NCBI RefSeq assembly: GCF_022539315.1
Contig: NC_066314.1
Coordinates: 48,421,180 to 48,485,179, forward strand
Length of the DNA: 64,000 nt
Source: Serinus canaria
Lineage: Eukaryota; Chordata; Aves; Passeriformes; Fringillidae
Direction: 5' to 3'
Shown: one piece after another, positions 42,099 through 49,469 of the stretch
How positions within the stretch are numbered: the first letter of the stretch is position 1
Layout: each line of letters begins with the position of its first letter
Made by a program: the position numbers and the translations under genes
Notes under the pieces: generated by a model
What the model was told of the DNA's origin: nothing
Databases searched by the model: none
What the model saw: the letters and a program-made list of their open reading frames with translations, nothing else

Positions 42099-45000
42099 CA
42101 GAGGACCAAACCAATCTAAGGTAGCTCACTGCCTGCTCACTTTTCTCCCTTGGTTTTCTTTGCCTGCTGCCAGTGTTTGTACCCACAGGCAGTGGGTGCA
42201 AATGTACCACATTCCAGTGGGTGTTGTCTGTGGAATAAAAACGAGGGGTTGGAGTAGGCAGCCTTGATTCACAGGGGTGTTCCAGATTCTTGAAGGACTG
42301 CTGCTGAACAGAAGAGGTGGCTGCTGCATGGAGAGAGGGTGGTGTAGATGGTGTGGCTGCTGCTGAAGGGGCATATGAGCTCAGAGGGTAAGAGTAAAAG
42401 GGCTGTGACCTTTTAGTCCCTGGTACTGCTGAGCATGCTGTCATTTCCATTCCCCTGCCATGAGCATGCCAGTTAATCACCACTTTGTCAAGTGTTATAC
42501 TACTTCAGGAAAGGGAGCACCTCTGACTTTAACCCTCTCCAGGTGCTGGCTGTAAAGAGGCTATGCTGTACATCTCAACCCTTTCTAGCCTGCTTAGCTG
42601 TCTCTCTAAACTGTAATTAAGATAAGGTACAGAAAGATGATTAAGGGTTTTAGAGCTTGGAAGATAATTTCTGAGTCAGTTCCTGGAAAGGGTATGAAGA
42701 CAGAAGTAATTTCTAGGATATTTAGAGTGAGAAATCTACTTTGCAAAGGGTCAGTGCCTTGGTTTGCTTTGAGACCTTGGAGAAAGTGGAGAAGGTAAAT
42801 AAAGGCACCTTTTTCCTTGGAGTTCCTTAGCCTTTGTGCTGCAGAGGTGTCTGCACTGACTCTTCCAATTCTTTTGCCTCCCTGTGGGGTCAAAAGCCAG
42901 GTCTGCAGGTGATCACAGGGCAGCTGTGCACCAAGTTGTCTTCCTCAGCACCTCCAAATCTGCAGCCTTTCTTCCCCGATGGTTTCCATAAGCAGTTGTT
43001 GAGAATTGGTACTTCTGGTAAAACAGGCCCACCCAGTGTGTCAAAAAAGGTACCCTCCCAGCACACCCCAGTGGCCTGAGCCATGGTTTCCAGCCATTCT
43101 CAGGAAGAGTGGACCCCAGCAGAGCTGGTCTGGGGTTACTGCTCTACCTGTGGGTATCAAAGGCATCAGTATGTACCCGTGTTGGAAGTGGCATTCAGCT
43201 GCTGCCCAGGATTCGCTGCTCGAGGGTAACAGGTTTCTGTTGCTGTAGAGAGAAAGGCTTGATCCTCCTTCTTATAGGCAGTTATGTGCTGATTCATCTG
43301 GTAAAGCTGAGTCATGAGCACCATTTCCTGCAACACTTGGGGTTTCCTTTGGAGCTCTGGTGCTGCTGAGTGCTCTGGTGCTCTCCACCCACCAGCAGGC
43401 TGTGAAACTTGCTGCTAAGTGAAGCTGGCTTGTGACTCCAAAGTAGTGTAGAGGGAGGTGGGTAGAAGACAGGCCCTGGATATATTGCACAGAGTAGGCT
43501 GAACACACAAGGGAAATGCCCTTTCCCTCCAAAGTGCTGCAGGAATCCCCTGCTTAGATAGATGAGGCTCTCCCTGTCCAGGAGAAGTGAGGAGGTGGTT
43601 TGTGGTGTGGCTGCTTTAGCATTGGAAAAATCAACTAAAGATTTCCAGCTGTGAGTCGAGGGGAAATTTGTCTTCTTCCCCTGCAGTCAGGGCATAGGGC
43701 ACTGAGTCCAGGGAAGGAGGCAGGCTGCTGTGGGCAGAGAAGTGCAGACTGCTGTGCAGTGCTTACAGGGAGAGGTGATGATCTCTCACATGAGCTCTGA
43801 GACAGGAGCTGATGTAGACTTTTCCCTGATTTGCATTCATTCCCTCTTCTGCCTTCATTCTAAACAGTCCTCATCGCAGCCTGGCTCTCCTGCTGCGCCT
43901 TCCCCCTCCCAGATGGACCTAGAGCAGCAACAGCACACGCCGCTTTTTGGAACTCCTCCACCTCCTCTTCCAGTTCCCTCGGTCCCAATGAAAGAGCCAC
44001 CACCAGGCTATGAAGAGGCCATGAAGCAACAGCCAAAGGCCCAGGTGAGAGCTATTACTCTCCCTGGTTTCCTTGGAGAGCATATGAAAAGTTACCATTG
44101 TAAATCTACTTAGTTCCTTGATGTGGACCAGTGATAGGGAATGGAGACACAACTGCACCTTTCTCATTGAACTTCCTCTGGAGGGTTTGGGCCAAACCTA
44201 AATCACAGGTAGAAAATCCCAAGCCATTCATTGTTGTTGCTGACCATACTTTCCCAGCCAGTAACAGCCTGGGTTACAGAGGACTCTGGTGCCATGTCAT
44301 GATGTGCTCATTCTTGCTAGAAAACAGCCCCATCCATGGGGCAAGGAGAGCCAGCAGCCAAGGGTGTTGCTGGAGGTGGAAGTTCCCCTGGTAAATAGGA
44401 AGCTAATCCTGCACTTGCTCTCCCCAGGAGAACGGCTGTTCCAGCCAGCAGATGGATGACCTGTTTGATATCCTCATTGAAAGTGGAGGTAAGGAGACAA
44501 AGCCAGCATTTCCCACAGTCCCTGGGTCTGAGTCTGGGGATTGCAGAGCACTGAGGGGAGAGTCTGTCATGGCCTCGCTCTCTTCTCCAGCATCCCTTTA
44601 GCACTGGCAGTAGTCATTAAGGCACTGAGGGAGATGTCAGTCAGGCCTTAATATGATTCTGTGATTCTTGATGGCTCTGCTGCATCAGAGTTAGGCACAT
44701 CTCTTCTGAGATACTGATGGGATTTTGGGGAGGTGGGCTGAAAACTCCCCATAGCGAGGCAAGCACGGGCACAGGATGTTTCCTGATCCCAGCTGGTGGT
44801 CAGTGCTGGCTTAGTCTGGGGGATGTCTGTGGCCTGATGGGTACAGAATCCCAGGAGGGATTCTTCTGGTGTTCAGCCAGACTTTTTCTTACCTGGCCTG
44901 TTTGTTCCCTCTACAGAGATTTCTGCTGACTTCAAGGATCAGTCGTCCCCAGCTGGGAAAGAACCACCTGTGGCCCCGGCCTGTTCCCCACCGCCCAGCA

Positions 45001-45416
45001 GCAACCACTCCTCGGAGCTGGCAGTGCCAGTGTCCCTGGGGCAGCCGGTGCTCGTGGGCCGGCTGGAGGACTTCCTGGAGAGCAGCACCGGCCTCCCACT
45101 GCTGACGGCAGGCCACGATGGGCCGGAGCCCCTGTCCCTCATTGATGATCTCCACAGTGAGATGCTGAGCAGCTCGGCCATCCTGGACCACCCGCCTTCA
45201 CCCATGGACACCTCCGAATTGCACTTTGCTCACGAGCCGTCTGGGGGCATAGCCCTGGATCTGGCTGAGGCTAACTTGGACAGCATGGACTGGCTAGAGC
45301 TGCCAGGGGGTTCTGTCATGAGCCTGGCTCCCCTGAGCACCACGGCTCCCAGCCTCTTTTCCACAGACTTTCTTGATGGACACGATCTGCAGCTGCACTG
45401 GGATTCTTGCTTGTAA
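633..45416 (+). CDS. MRTFA: MRTFA (MKL1), myocardin-related transcription factor A, 14 exons
   Basis: MRTFA is a coactivator of serum response factor. G-actin bound to its RPEL motifs holds it in the cytoplasm; when actin polymerises it enters the nucleus and turns on cytoskeletal and muscle genes. Coding parts: 633-759, 18461-18526, 33582-33637, 35219-35294, 35957-36118, 37523-37698, 38159-38314, 38863-39113, 39468-39639, 39781-40872, 41977-42120, 43868-44044, 44428-44488, 44917-45416. All junctions are GT/AG and in phase, giving 1,071 residues. Domains: RPEL1 about 46-75, RPEL2 about 88-113, RPEL3 about 130-155, basic/nuclear-import and SRF-binding region 283-311, Q-rich 328-350, SAP 411-447, leucine zipper 595-634, polyQ 801-818, PPxY 871-874, activation domain about 886-1071. 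The human protein I remember is 931 residues counted from the MPPLK methionine; here that count is 1,009. Exons 2-14 are near certain; the first exon is less so. Its promoter is not identified and may lie left of the window. Confidence 0.95.
15390..16200 (+). mobile_element. Ancient CR1 LINE fragment, reverse-transcriptase region
   Basis: Several short stretches follow the order of an old amniote CR1 ORF2: the 'cagttccagg ... atgga' block at about 15479-15501, the 'tttgtgaaaacaggtctgctcaaa' region around 15565-15590, the 'gtaggcttttatac'-like block near 15640-15660, and 'ttggattaagaactggctg' at about 15730-15750. The copy is heavily mutated with stops and indels, so it is inactive. The family is inferred by recall, not by alignment. 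Confidence 0.55.
17050..17290 (+). mobile_element. Probable ancient CR1 3' portion
   Basis: The stretch around 17180-17260 (gaagaccag, ttggaagatgtgtcttagtgaaa) resembles the 3' part of old amniote CR1 copies. It lies downstream and in the same direction as the RT fragment at 15.4-16.2 kb, at about the distance expected if both belong to one degraded copy. Divergence is high, so the call is tentative. Confidence 0.35.
18461..18526 (+). CDS. MRTFA: MRTFA exon 2: RPEL1
   Basis: The exon begins after a strong pyrimidine tract and TGTGCAG and ends in CCGC|GTAAGT. It encodes LQLKLQQRRTREELVSQGIM, the core of RPEL1, one of three G-actin binding motifs. It opens with the last two bases of a Val codon and closes with the first base of a Pro codon. 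The methionine at 18520-18522 is the MPPLK start often used to number the mammalian protein. Starting there would lose most of RPEL1, so an upstream start is needed for the three-RPEL form. Confidence 0.97.
24291..24323 (+). repeat. A-rich tract (A13-TT-A18)
   Basis: Thirteen A, two T and eighteen A in a row. An AATAAA lies about 80 bases upstream, so a retroposed tail is conceivable, but no source gene is recognisable and no clear target duplication was found. Confidence 0.9.
27540..27662 (+). mobile_element. CR1 LINE 3'-end fragment
   Basis: The order of blocks is that of the avian CR1 3' end: 'ctggatgggacttggagcaa', 'ctggtctagtggaaggtgtc', 'ggggggttggaact', 'tctttaaggt', 'ttccaacccaaaccattctg' and the octamer-like tail 'tggttctgtgattc'. 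The copy is truncated at its 5' end, as most avian CR1 copies are, and lies in the sense direction of MRTFA. Confidence 0.9.
29680..30045 (+). mobile_element. Older CR1 LINE fragment
   Basis: Blocks such as 'cccagttctggacact' (29712 on), 'ggagtccaaaagagactaaa' (29759 on), 'aggtctggataatgttacct', 'agttagacattcagaaaggt' and 'aagaacaggttagacaaact' (29988 on) follow the 3' third of old CR1 elements in the same order and strand. It is more diverged than the copy at 27.5 kb. Confidence 0.75.
31708..32409. mobile_element. Possible LTR-like or retroposed insertion bounded by a 13-bp direct repeat
   Basis: The 13-mer tcactggtcttaa occurs at 31695-31707 and again at 32410-32422. Between them is sequence unlike the surrounding intron: a short CpG-rich block (about 31785-31810), a CA run, an AT/CATA microsatellite and a GC-richer block to about 32100. 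Read on the minus strand, the CpG block and the following A-rich stretch look like a retroviral LTR R-U5 region. A shorter repeat, gtcttaaaa (31701-31709 and 32252-32260), offers other boundaries. No coding region and no clear TG...CA ends were found, so the class is uncertain. Confidence 0.4.
31811..31875. repeat. CA and TA/CATA microsatellite
   Basis: A short (CA)n run is followed by interrupted TATA/CATA units up to about 31875. It lies inside the possible insertion. Such tracts are usually length-variable. Confidence 0.9.
33582..33637 (+). CDS. MRTFA: MRTFA exon 3: end of RPEL1 and linker
   Basis: The acceptor is CTCCACAG|CTCTG and the donor CCAGG|GTAAGA. After the split Pro codon it encodes LKSPAAFHEQRKSLERAR, nearly identical to human MRTFA. 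It ends in phase 0. Confidence 0.97.
35219..35294 (+). CDS. MRTFA: MRTFA exon 4: RPEL2
   Basis: After TTGCTGCAG it encodes TEDYLKRKIRSRPERSEL and then VRMHILE. The RPERSEL core is RPEL2, the second actin-binding motif. The donor is GAAG|GTATGG and the exon ends in phase 1. Confidence 0.98.
35957..36118 (+). CDS. MRTFA: MRTFA exon 5: end of RPEL2, basic patch, RPEL3
   Basis: The acceptor is CCCAAACAG. The exon encodes ETSAEPSLQAKQ, a basic patch KLKRARLADD and RPEL3 with core RPGPMELVEKNILP. The donor ATTG|GTAAGG leaves one base, which pairs with TT of the next exon for Val. Conservation with mammalian MRTFA is near complete. Confidence 0.98.
36119..37522 (+). other. MRTFA: MRTFA intron, 1.4 kb
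   Basis: Ordinary intronic sequence; I see no other feature in it. Confidence 0.8.
37523..37698 (+). CDS. MRTFA: MRTFA exon 6: acidic/serine linker after RPEL3
   Basis: The acceptor is TGTTTTTAG. The exon encodes VGQVNYPKVADNSSFDEDSS, then DALSPEQPASHESQGSVPSP and MDSRICEPLPSTTGTSLAQ. The first half matches mammals closely; the end is less conserved. SP sites such as LSPEQ and VPSP are possible proline-directed kinase targets (inference). The donor is CTCAG|GTGAGA, phase 0. Confidence 0.97.
38159..38314 (+). CDS. MRTFA: MRTFA exon 7: proline-rich linker
   Basis: After CCCTGCAG the exon encodes GSSQLQISADSSETLFLPEQ, a proline-rich run (PPPPLPPPPLLPPSLTNG) and VALTAAKPPPTLIK. The PPLLPPSLTNG part matches human MRTFA. 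The donor is TTAAG|GTACTA, phase 0. Confidence 0.96.
38863..39113 (+). CDS. MRTFA: MRTFA exon 8: basic (B1) region and Q-rich segment
   Basis: It encodes QSQPKSASEKSQRSKKAKEL, KPKVKKLKYHQYIPPDQK and the Q-rich KILQQQQLFLQLQILNQQQQ. In the family the basic region and adjoining LKYHQYIPPDQ box bind SRF and contribute to nuclear import; the Q-rich region follows. The acceptor is CAAATAG and the donor CCTAA|GTACGG. The exon ends after two bases of a Lys codon. Confidence 0.97.
39468..39639 (+). CDS. MRTFA: MRTFA exon 9: Ser/Thr-rich linker leading into SAP
   Basis: The acceptor is TCCTGCAG. It completes the Lys codon and encodes PPGEQQSGASAPAVRNLSAT, a Ser-rich stretch, GLMRQNSNTAVGKPGPLPAN and LDEMK, the start of the SAP domain. 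The Ser-rich middle differs from mammals. The donor is GAAGG-TAAATG with the cut after AAG, phase 0. Confidence 0.95.
39781..40872 (+). CDS. MRTFA: MRTFA exon 10: SAP domain and leucine zipper
   Basis: This 364-codon exon begins with the SAP helix pair (VAELKQELKLRALPVSGTK, TDLIERLRAYQEQ), a predicted DNA/chromatin-binding fold. The conserved FGSTGSTPPVSPTPSERS and GEMVTSPLTQLTLQ blocks follow. The leucine zipper at about 40321-40440 (DKDQMLQEKDKQIEELTRML, KQKQQLVEMLRLQLEQEK) mediates dimerisation. VKQEEAEP near 40657 looks like a SUMO-type psi-K-x-E site (inference). The end, LITDSTGTHIVLTVTKQSTE, is conserved up to the last about 18 residues, which are bird-like. The donor is CTGCAG|GTAGGC, phase 0. 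Confidence 0.97.
40873..41976 (+). other. MRTFA: MRTFA intron, 1.1 kb
   Basis: Ordinary intronic sequence; I see no other feature in it. Confidence 0.8.
41977..42120 (+). CDS. MRTFA: MRTFA exon 11: in-frame cassette exon with polyglutamine
   Basis: The acceptor TTTCCAG|AGCG and donor CTAAG|GTAGCT bound 144 bases (48 codons, phase 0 at both ends). It encodes SVQSSPAKTSSQLPCQVPAN, SP, 18 Gln and PRGPNQSK. In the human protein as I remember it, the preceding exon joins almost directly to the SSQPGSP segment of the next exon, so this polyQ segment appears absent there. Because both ends are phase 0 the exon could be skipped without a frameshift. The open frame and good splice sites support it; use in mRNA is unproven. 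Confidence 0.85.
42043..42096 (+). repeat. Uninterrupted (CAG)18 trinucleotide repeat in coding sequence
   Basis: Eighteen consecutive CAG codons with no CAA interruption, encoding 18 Gln at residues 801-818 of the predicted MRTFA. Pure CAG tracts of this length tend to vary in length. Confidence 0.97.
42121..43867 (+). other. MRTFA: MRTFA intron, 1.7 kb
   Basis: Ordinary intron of fairly high GC. I see no exon or recognisable element in it. Confidence 0.8.
43868..44044 (+). CDS. MRTFA: MRTFA exon 12: proline-rich segment with PPxY motif
   Basis: After TTCTAAACAG it encodes SSSQPGSPAAPSPSQMDLEQ, QQHTPLFGTP, a proline-rich stretch and KEPPPGYEEAMKQQPKAQ. The PPGYEEAM block is conserved in human MRTFA and contains a PPxY motif, the class bound by WW domains. 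The proline-rich stretch before it is longer than in human as I remember. The donor is GCCCAG|GTGAGA, phase 0. Confidence 0.96.
44428..44488 (+). CDS. MRTFA: MRTFA exon 13: start of C-terminal activation region
   Basis: The acceptor is CTCTCCCCAG. It encodes ENGCSSQQMDDLFDILIESG, an acidic/hydrophobic helix conserved in the myocardin family. The donor is GGAG|GTAAGG; one base is left for a split Glu codon. Confidence 0.97.
44620..44675 (+). mobile_element. Possible short CR1 tail remnant
   Basis: The segment ending in 'atgattctgtgattcttgat' resembles the terminal repeats of avian CR1 3' ends, but only about 20 bases match well. It may be chance. Confidence 0.3.
44917..45416 (+). CDS. MRTFA: MRTFA exon 14: C-terminal transactivation domain and stop
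   Basis: After CCCTCTACAG it encodes EISADFKDQSSPAGKEP, then GRLEDFLESSTGLPLLTAGH, DGPEPLSLIDDLHSEMLSSS, AILDHPPSPMDTSELHFAH and the end FLDGHDLQLHWDSCL before TAA (45414-45416). The acidic/Leu-rich character and the exact C-terminal end match human MRTFA. This domain recruits the transcription machinery when MRTFA is on SRF. Confidence 0.99.
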
Positions 45417-47815
45417 TTCTGTGAGCAGAGACTGAAGGGAATGGGAGTGGGAGGGCACAGGCATGCAGATGGAAGAGGCCAGTCAACCAAAAAAAAAAGA
45501 AGAATGAGCTCCTAGTATTTGAACTCCTCCCCTAACAGTGCCCTTCCTGTGTGAAGCCAGCAGTGGGCCAGGCCAGGGAGAACGGCTGCTGGGGGGGGAC
45601 AAGAGGCAGGAGGAGCTGTGGGGCTGGCGGCCTCCTGCCCACTCCACACACCCTGGCCCAGCTGGGGTGAGAGCAGAGCCAGCAGCCCCTGTTCCTCCAG
45701 GCAGGAGCAATGGCAGCACATTGTTCCCTCACGTGGGACAGAGCATGACTGGGCCTGAGCTGTTTCCAGAAGCAGCACTCTGCTCTATCCTGGGATTGGT
45801 GGATAAAGGGGGTTGTGCTGCCCCAGCACGGTTGGTCTTAACGGTTGTGGAAAGGGATTCTACCTCTGGAGCAGGACAAAAAGGCAGGAGGGCTGGCTGG
45901 GGCCCAGAGCAGCTGCCCTCTGCACCACCTGCCATCTCTCAGAGGAGGGTCTGATCTGCCACAGGGCTGGGAGGAGCTGGGCAGAACAGGCACCTTCTCT
46001 AAATGTAGCCAAAGGGAACCAGGGCTCCCCACCAACCTGGTACCGTCTAAGCTGGTTTCCCAAATATTGCTGAGCTTGGCAGAGGCCTGCCTGCTAGCTT
46101 CACTCACTTTGGGCTGCAAAACAGTTTTTTAAGGTGCTAAAATCAGGTCCTTATATGTTAAAACTGCTGTCAGGCACAGCCCATTGCCCCCAGCTCCCAC
46201 TGCACTCATGACATCCCCAGGTGAGCAGGGCAGTCAGCCTGGGCAGGGACATGAAAGCGCCTGCGTGTCCTGGGGAGCGGGTGAGGGGCACAGCTGGCAA
46301 TCAGTAACATATCATCGGGGGCCATGTGCAATCTGTCTCTGCCTTCACTCTGTTGGTGCCTCACTGTAGCACGTGCCCCAGTGGAAAGCAGCAGCTGGGA
46401 ATCGACGTTGGACCCCATAGGCAAGGAAAGGGAAGAGGGACTACAAGCGTGGTGTTGTGTGGCACAGCGCACGTCCTGGTTCAGTGACTGTGAGGGTCCC
46501 TTTCTGATGAGGAACCTGAAAGCAAGTGTTGAGCAGCTGACCTCTGCTCTTCCCTCCCTCCTGTCCCACAGGGTATAAGGCAAAAGTAAATGGCTGCTTA
46601 CTTTGAGCTTGTGCCCTGTGTCCCTGTAAGGCCCCAGGCTGGTGCCTTGGGGCAACTGCAGGCTGAGGAGTGGGTGGACAAGCCCCCAGGCCTGTGGCTC
46701 ACTCTTATGCTGTTACTTTAGAATTCCTGTGTCATTAGTAACTCATTGAGCAGGTGGGACGTGGCCTACATGGATCCCCACAAGGCTGTCCCTGCTTTGG
46801 CCCTGAGCTGGGTCCAGGCTGCTCATGCTGAGTGAGGTTGGGGAAGCTGTGGCTTCTGAAGTGATGCAGACTGAGGTACTGACCTGCTCAGGCAATGAAA
46901 AGATCAACTGCCATCCTTCTCAATATCTCCTTGAGGATGCTGTCCCCACCTTTCCCCCACGCTGGGCTGCAGAGCTTCCTGCTGGGGAGGGGTAGCTGTG
47001 AGCCACGTGCTGCTTCCCTGGAACTTTGGTACCTGGTCCTCTTCCCAGGGAGAGGCTGTGCCACAGGGGTGCTGGTACCTCTGCTCCGTGGTGAGGCAGG
47101 TAAATGCCAACCCTGCAAAATGTGCTCTCCCTCAGCCACTGAACTGGCAGCTGGGTGGGGTCATGCCTGTTTGCAGCTGGGAGATACTCCTGCTTTCCTG
47201 AGCCCTTTGCTTGTTAACTGCATGGGGAGCCACTTTCTTAATCATTAGCAGGGGGAGCCTGCTGGCAGCTTCCTTTCTTTCCCCTCCTCTCCTCTGGCCC
47301 TGAGCTGTAAGCAAGTTGGAGCCTCTTATATGCCTCCCTCAGTGTCTGGGTGGTGGGGACACCACCCCCCTCCCCCCTTCCCCACAGACTGTCTGTTCCT
47401 CTAGCTACAGCGTCACATCCTAAAAATCAGAATAAAAGAGTCTGGCGAGTACCCCCTTTATCCTCCTGAGCCCTCCCGGAATTCTCTCCTGGCAAAGCCC
47501 AGGTGCTCACTGGGAGCAGTGAGTACTTAGCAATCACCTTACAGAGCTTTCACCAGCTCTGCCCAGCTGTGGGAACAGGAGGCAAGGAGTTTCTAAGGAG
47601 GAAAGTATGGGGGGAGTGGGAGGAACTCCAAGATGCTAGGGGGAAAATGTGAGGCTGCCTGTTTGTCAGACTCAAGCAAAATCAGGTTCTTCAGCCCAGA
47701 GGTGCAGTAGCCCCCACAAAAACCAACTGTGTGATTTCTTTGGTACAAATAATTACAATTCTGCAGCTATTAAATAAAGAAGGAAATTATCAATAAAGTG
47801 CAGTGAGTTCCTAGA
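45417..47815 (+). other. MRTFA: MRTFA 3' UTR (end inferred)
   Basis: No introns or conserved frame follow the stop. AATAAA hexamers at 47431-47436, 47773-47778 and 47792-47797 are the candidate signals; the last pair is followed by G/T-rich sequence, so I place the main end near 47815. Scattered short open frames here show no recognisable product. Confidence 0.65.
47773..47797 (+). terminator. MRTFA: Tandem polyadenylation signals for MRTFA
   Basis: Two AATAAA hexamers (47773-47778 and 47792-47797) lie 13 bases apart, about 2.4 kb after the stop codon, with a GT-rich stretch after them. A further AATAAA at 47431-47436 could give a shorter form. Confidence 0.65.
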
Positions 47816-48285
47816 GGAAGGTGGGAGCACTCTAGCTGCAGTCCTGACCTGACCTAGTGATGGTTCCTTGCCCCAGCCAGGTATTCCAGTGACTGGCAGA
47901 GAGATGCCAATGCCTGATAACAGTGTAGCCCTTCCCGGAGATTGCTGGTGGAAGGCTGAGCTCACAGCTGCTCCCTTTCGCCTTCACCCATCCACCACCA
48001 GGTGTGAAACTGTAGGAATTTAATGACCCTGACTTTGCCCAACATACTTGCATTGGCTGAAGAGCTTCAAGGAGCCCAGAGGATACAGAACCACGAGCCT
48101 CATGTCCTGAGGAGACTGGCTGACCTGTGGGAGACCCCTCTGCACAAGGGGCTTCTGCCAGGAGAGAGAGTGCTAGCCCTGTGCCTGTGGGCAGAGGGGA
48201 AGGTGGTACCTCAGCCTCAGAAATCTTAGAAAGTCTTTTCCCCAAGCAGTGCCCAGAGCAGGCTTGCCCAGTTCTCTGCTTTCTT

Positions 48286-48309
48286 ACTATTATTTCTTTG
48301 AATAATAGT
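48286..48309. repeat. Perfect AT-rich inverted repeat (9-bp stem, 6-base loop)
   Basis: actattatt (48286-48294) and aataatagt (48301-48309) are perfect reverse complements around tctttg. It lies in the gap between the two gene ends. The stem is AT-rich and of modest stability. Confidence 0.8.
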
Positions 48310-48657
48310 TCAATAGTTCTTTGTTGGAAGAGGTATTTCCCTGGACGTACATTTTTGCACCCATTGGGAAAAACGACGTCTGATGTTCTGCCTCTACCTT
48401 GAATGTAATCCTGAATCTTTCTGCTGTAACCACTACTTGTTTGTAATGTGTATTTGACTAGCACGCACTCTCCCTTCCACTATGCAGCCACTGGCGAGGG
48501 GTGATCAGCACCATCACAGTCGGATGGTGCTGGGGCATCAGATCCAGAGCGAGTATTCAACTGGAAAAGGATAAAAGTGACAAGTTAATGGGGGAGAGAA
48601 TGGATCTTTAAATTGAATTATTTTTTCAGTTACAAATATTTGAAGAAAAAAATCCAT

Positions 48658-48663
48658 TTTATT
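48658..48663 (-). terminator. SGSM3: Possible distal polyadenylation signal, minus strand
   Basis: TTTATT on the plus strand is AATAAA on the minus strand. It would give SGSM3 a 3' UTR of about 2 kb. The nearer signal at 49490-49495 seems more likely. Confidence 0.3.
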
Positions 48664-49469
48664 AAAAAAATTCCAAACAGCCACGTTCTCAAAAACTTCT
48701 CTGCAATGCTAGTGGGAGGGCTTGGGGGCCATTCTGCCTTTTTCAGCTAAGGGTGGGTGATCCCTCCGTGTCTTTCTCAAACCTGAAAAAAGCAGCTTAA
48801 GTGGCTGTGGCTCATCTTTCTCAGCTGCAGGGAGATTCCCTCAGTGTATGGGAATTACCTACCCTGCAACCAGAATCAGGTTTTACCAGGGACAGCTATT
48901 CGTCTCCCCCAGCCCAGCGGGCTGGTCTAGACTGCAGGTAGTGGTGAGGTGACACTGCCCCTTCTGCAGCCACATTCCAAAAGAATTACCTTCACTGAAG
49001 ACAGTCACTTTCAGAATATATGCTGCAACTTCCACCCTCCCACAAGCTTGGACTTCTAAACACAGTTCTCCCAAGGGCCTGTGCCCTGTTACTGTCCCAC
49101 TCTGGAGCTCAGCCTACACCTGCTTATTCCAGACACTTCTCGTACAGAAAACACTGCTGTCCCCACCACCCAGCCCTGCTTTCTGCTAGCCCCTCTGCCT
49201 TTCCTAAGGGTCCTCCCTCTGCAGTGTCCCTGCAACCCGCAGTTTCCAGTATTTCTGTCTTTTCTGAGGCTCTGATGTGGATCTGCTCTTAAGGGCTGGT
49301 GGCGCAGAGGCAAGGCAGGGCTGCCACTGCTGGCAGCAGAACTGGCTCTGCCCTGGCTTCTGCCTGACCTTGTGGGCTGCTCCAATGGAAGGAGCTCCCT
49401 CAGTCAAATGGCAGAAAGGAAAAACTAAACCAAGTCCTGGCCCTGTCAAAAAAACCCCACAAAGTTCAG

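Larger units (their letters stand above)
47816..49469. other. Intergenic gap between convergent MRTFA and SGSM3
   Basis: I see no gene. Open frames on either strand have no recognisable product. The region contains a perfect 9-bp inverted repeat at 48286-48309 and a minus-strand AATAAA at 48658-48663 that could serve a longer SGSM3 transcript. Confidence 0.65.

Noticed and set aside
41989..42483. Minus-strand 164-codon ORF with a long polyleucine run
   Set aside because: The Leu run is the reverse complement of the (CAG)18 tract in MRTFA exon 11; the rest lies antisense in the intron with no recognisable domain.
46206..46655. Minus-strand 149-codon ORF in the MRTFA 3' UTR
   Set aside because: No domain or homologue is recognisable; GC-rich UTR sequence often has long chance frames.
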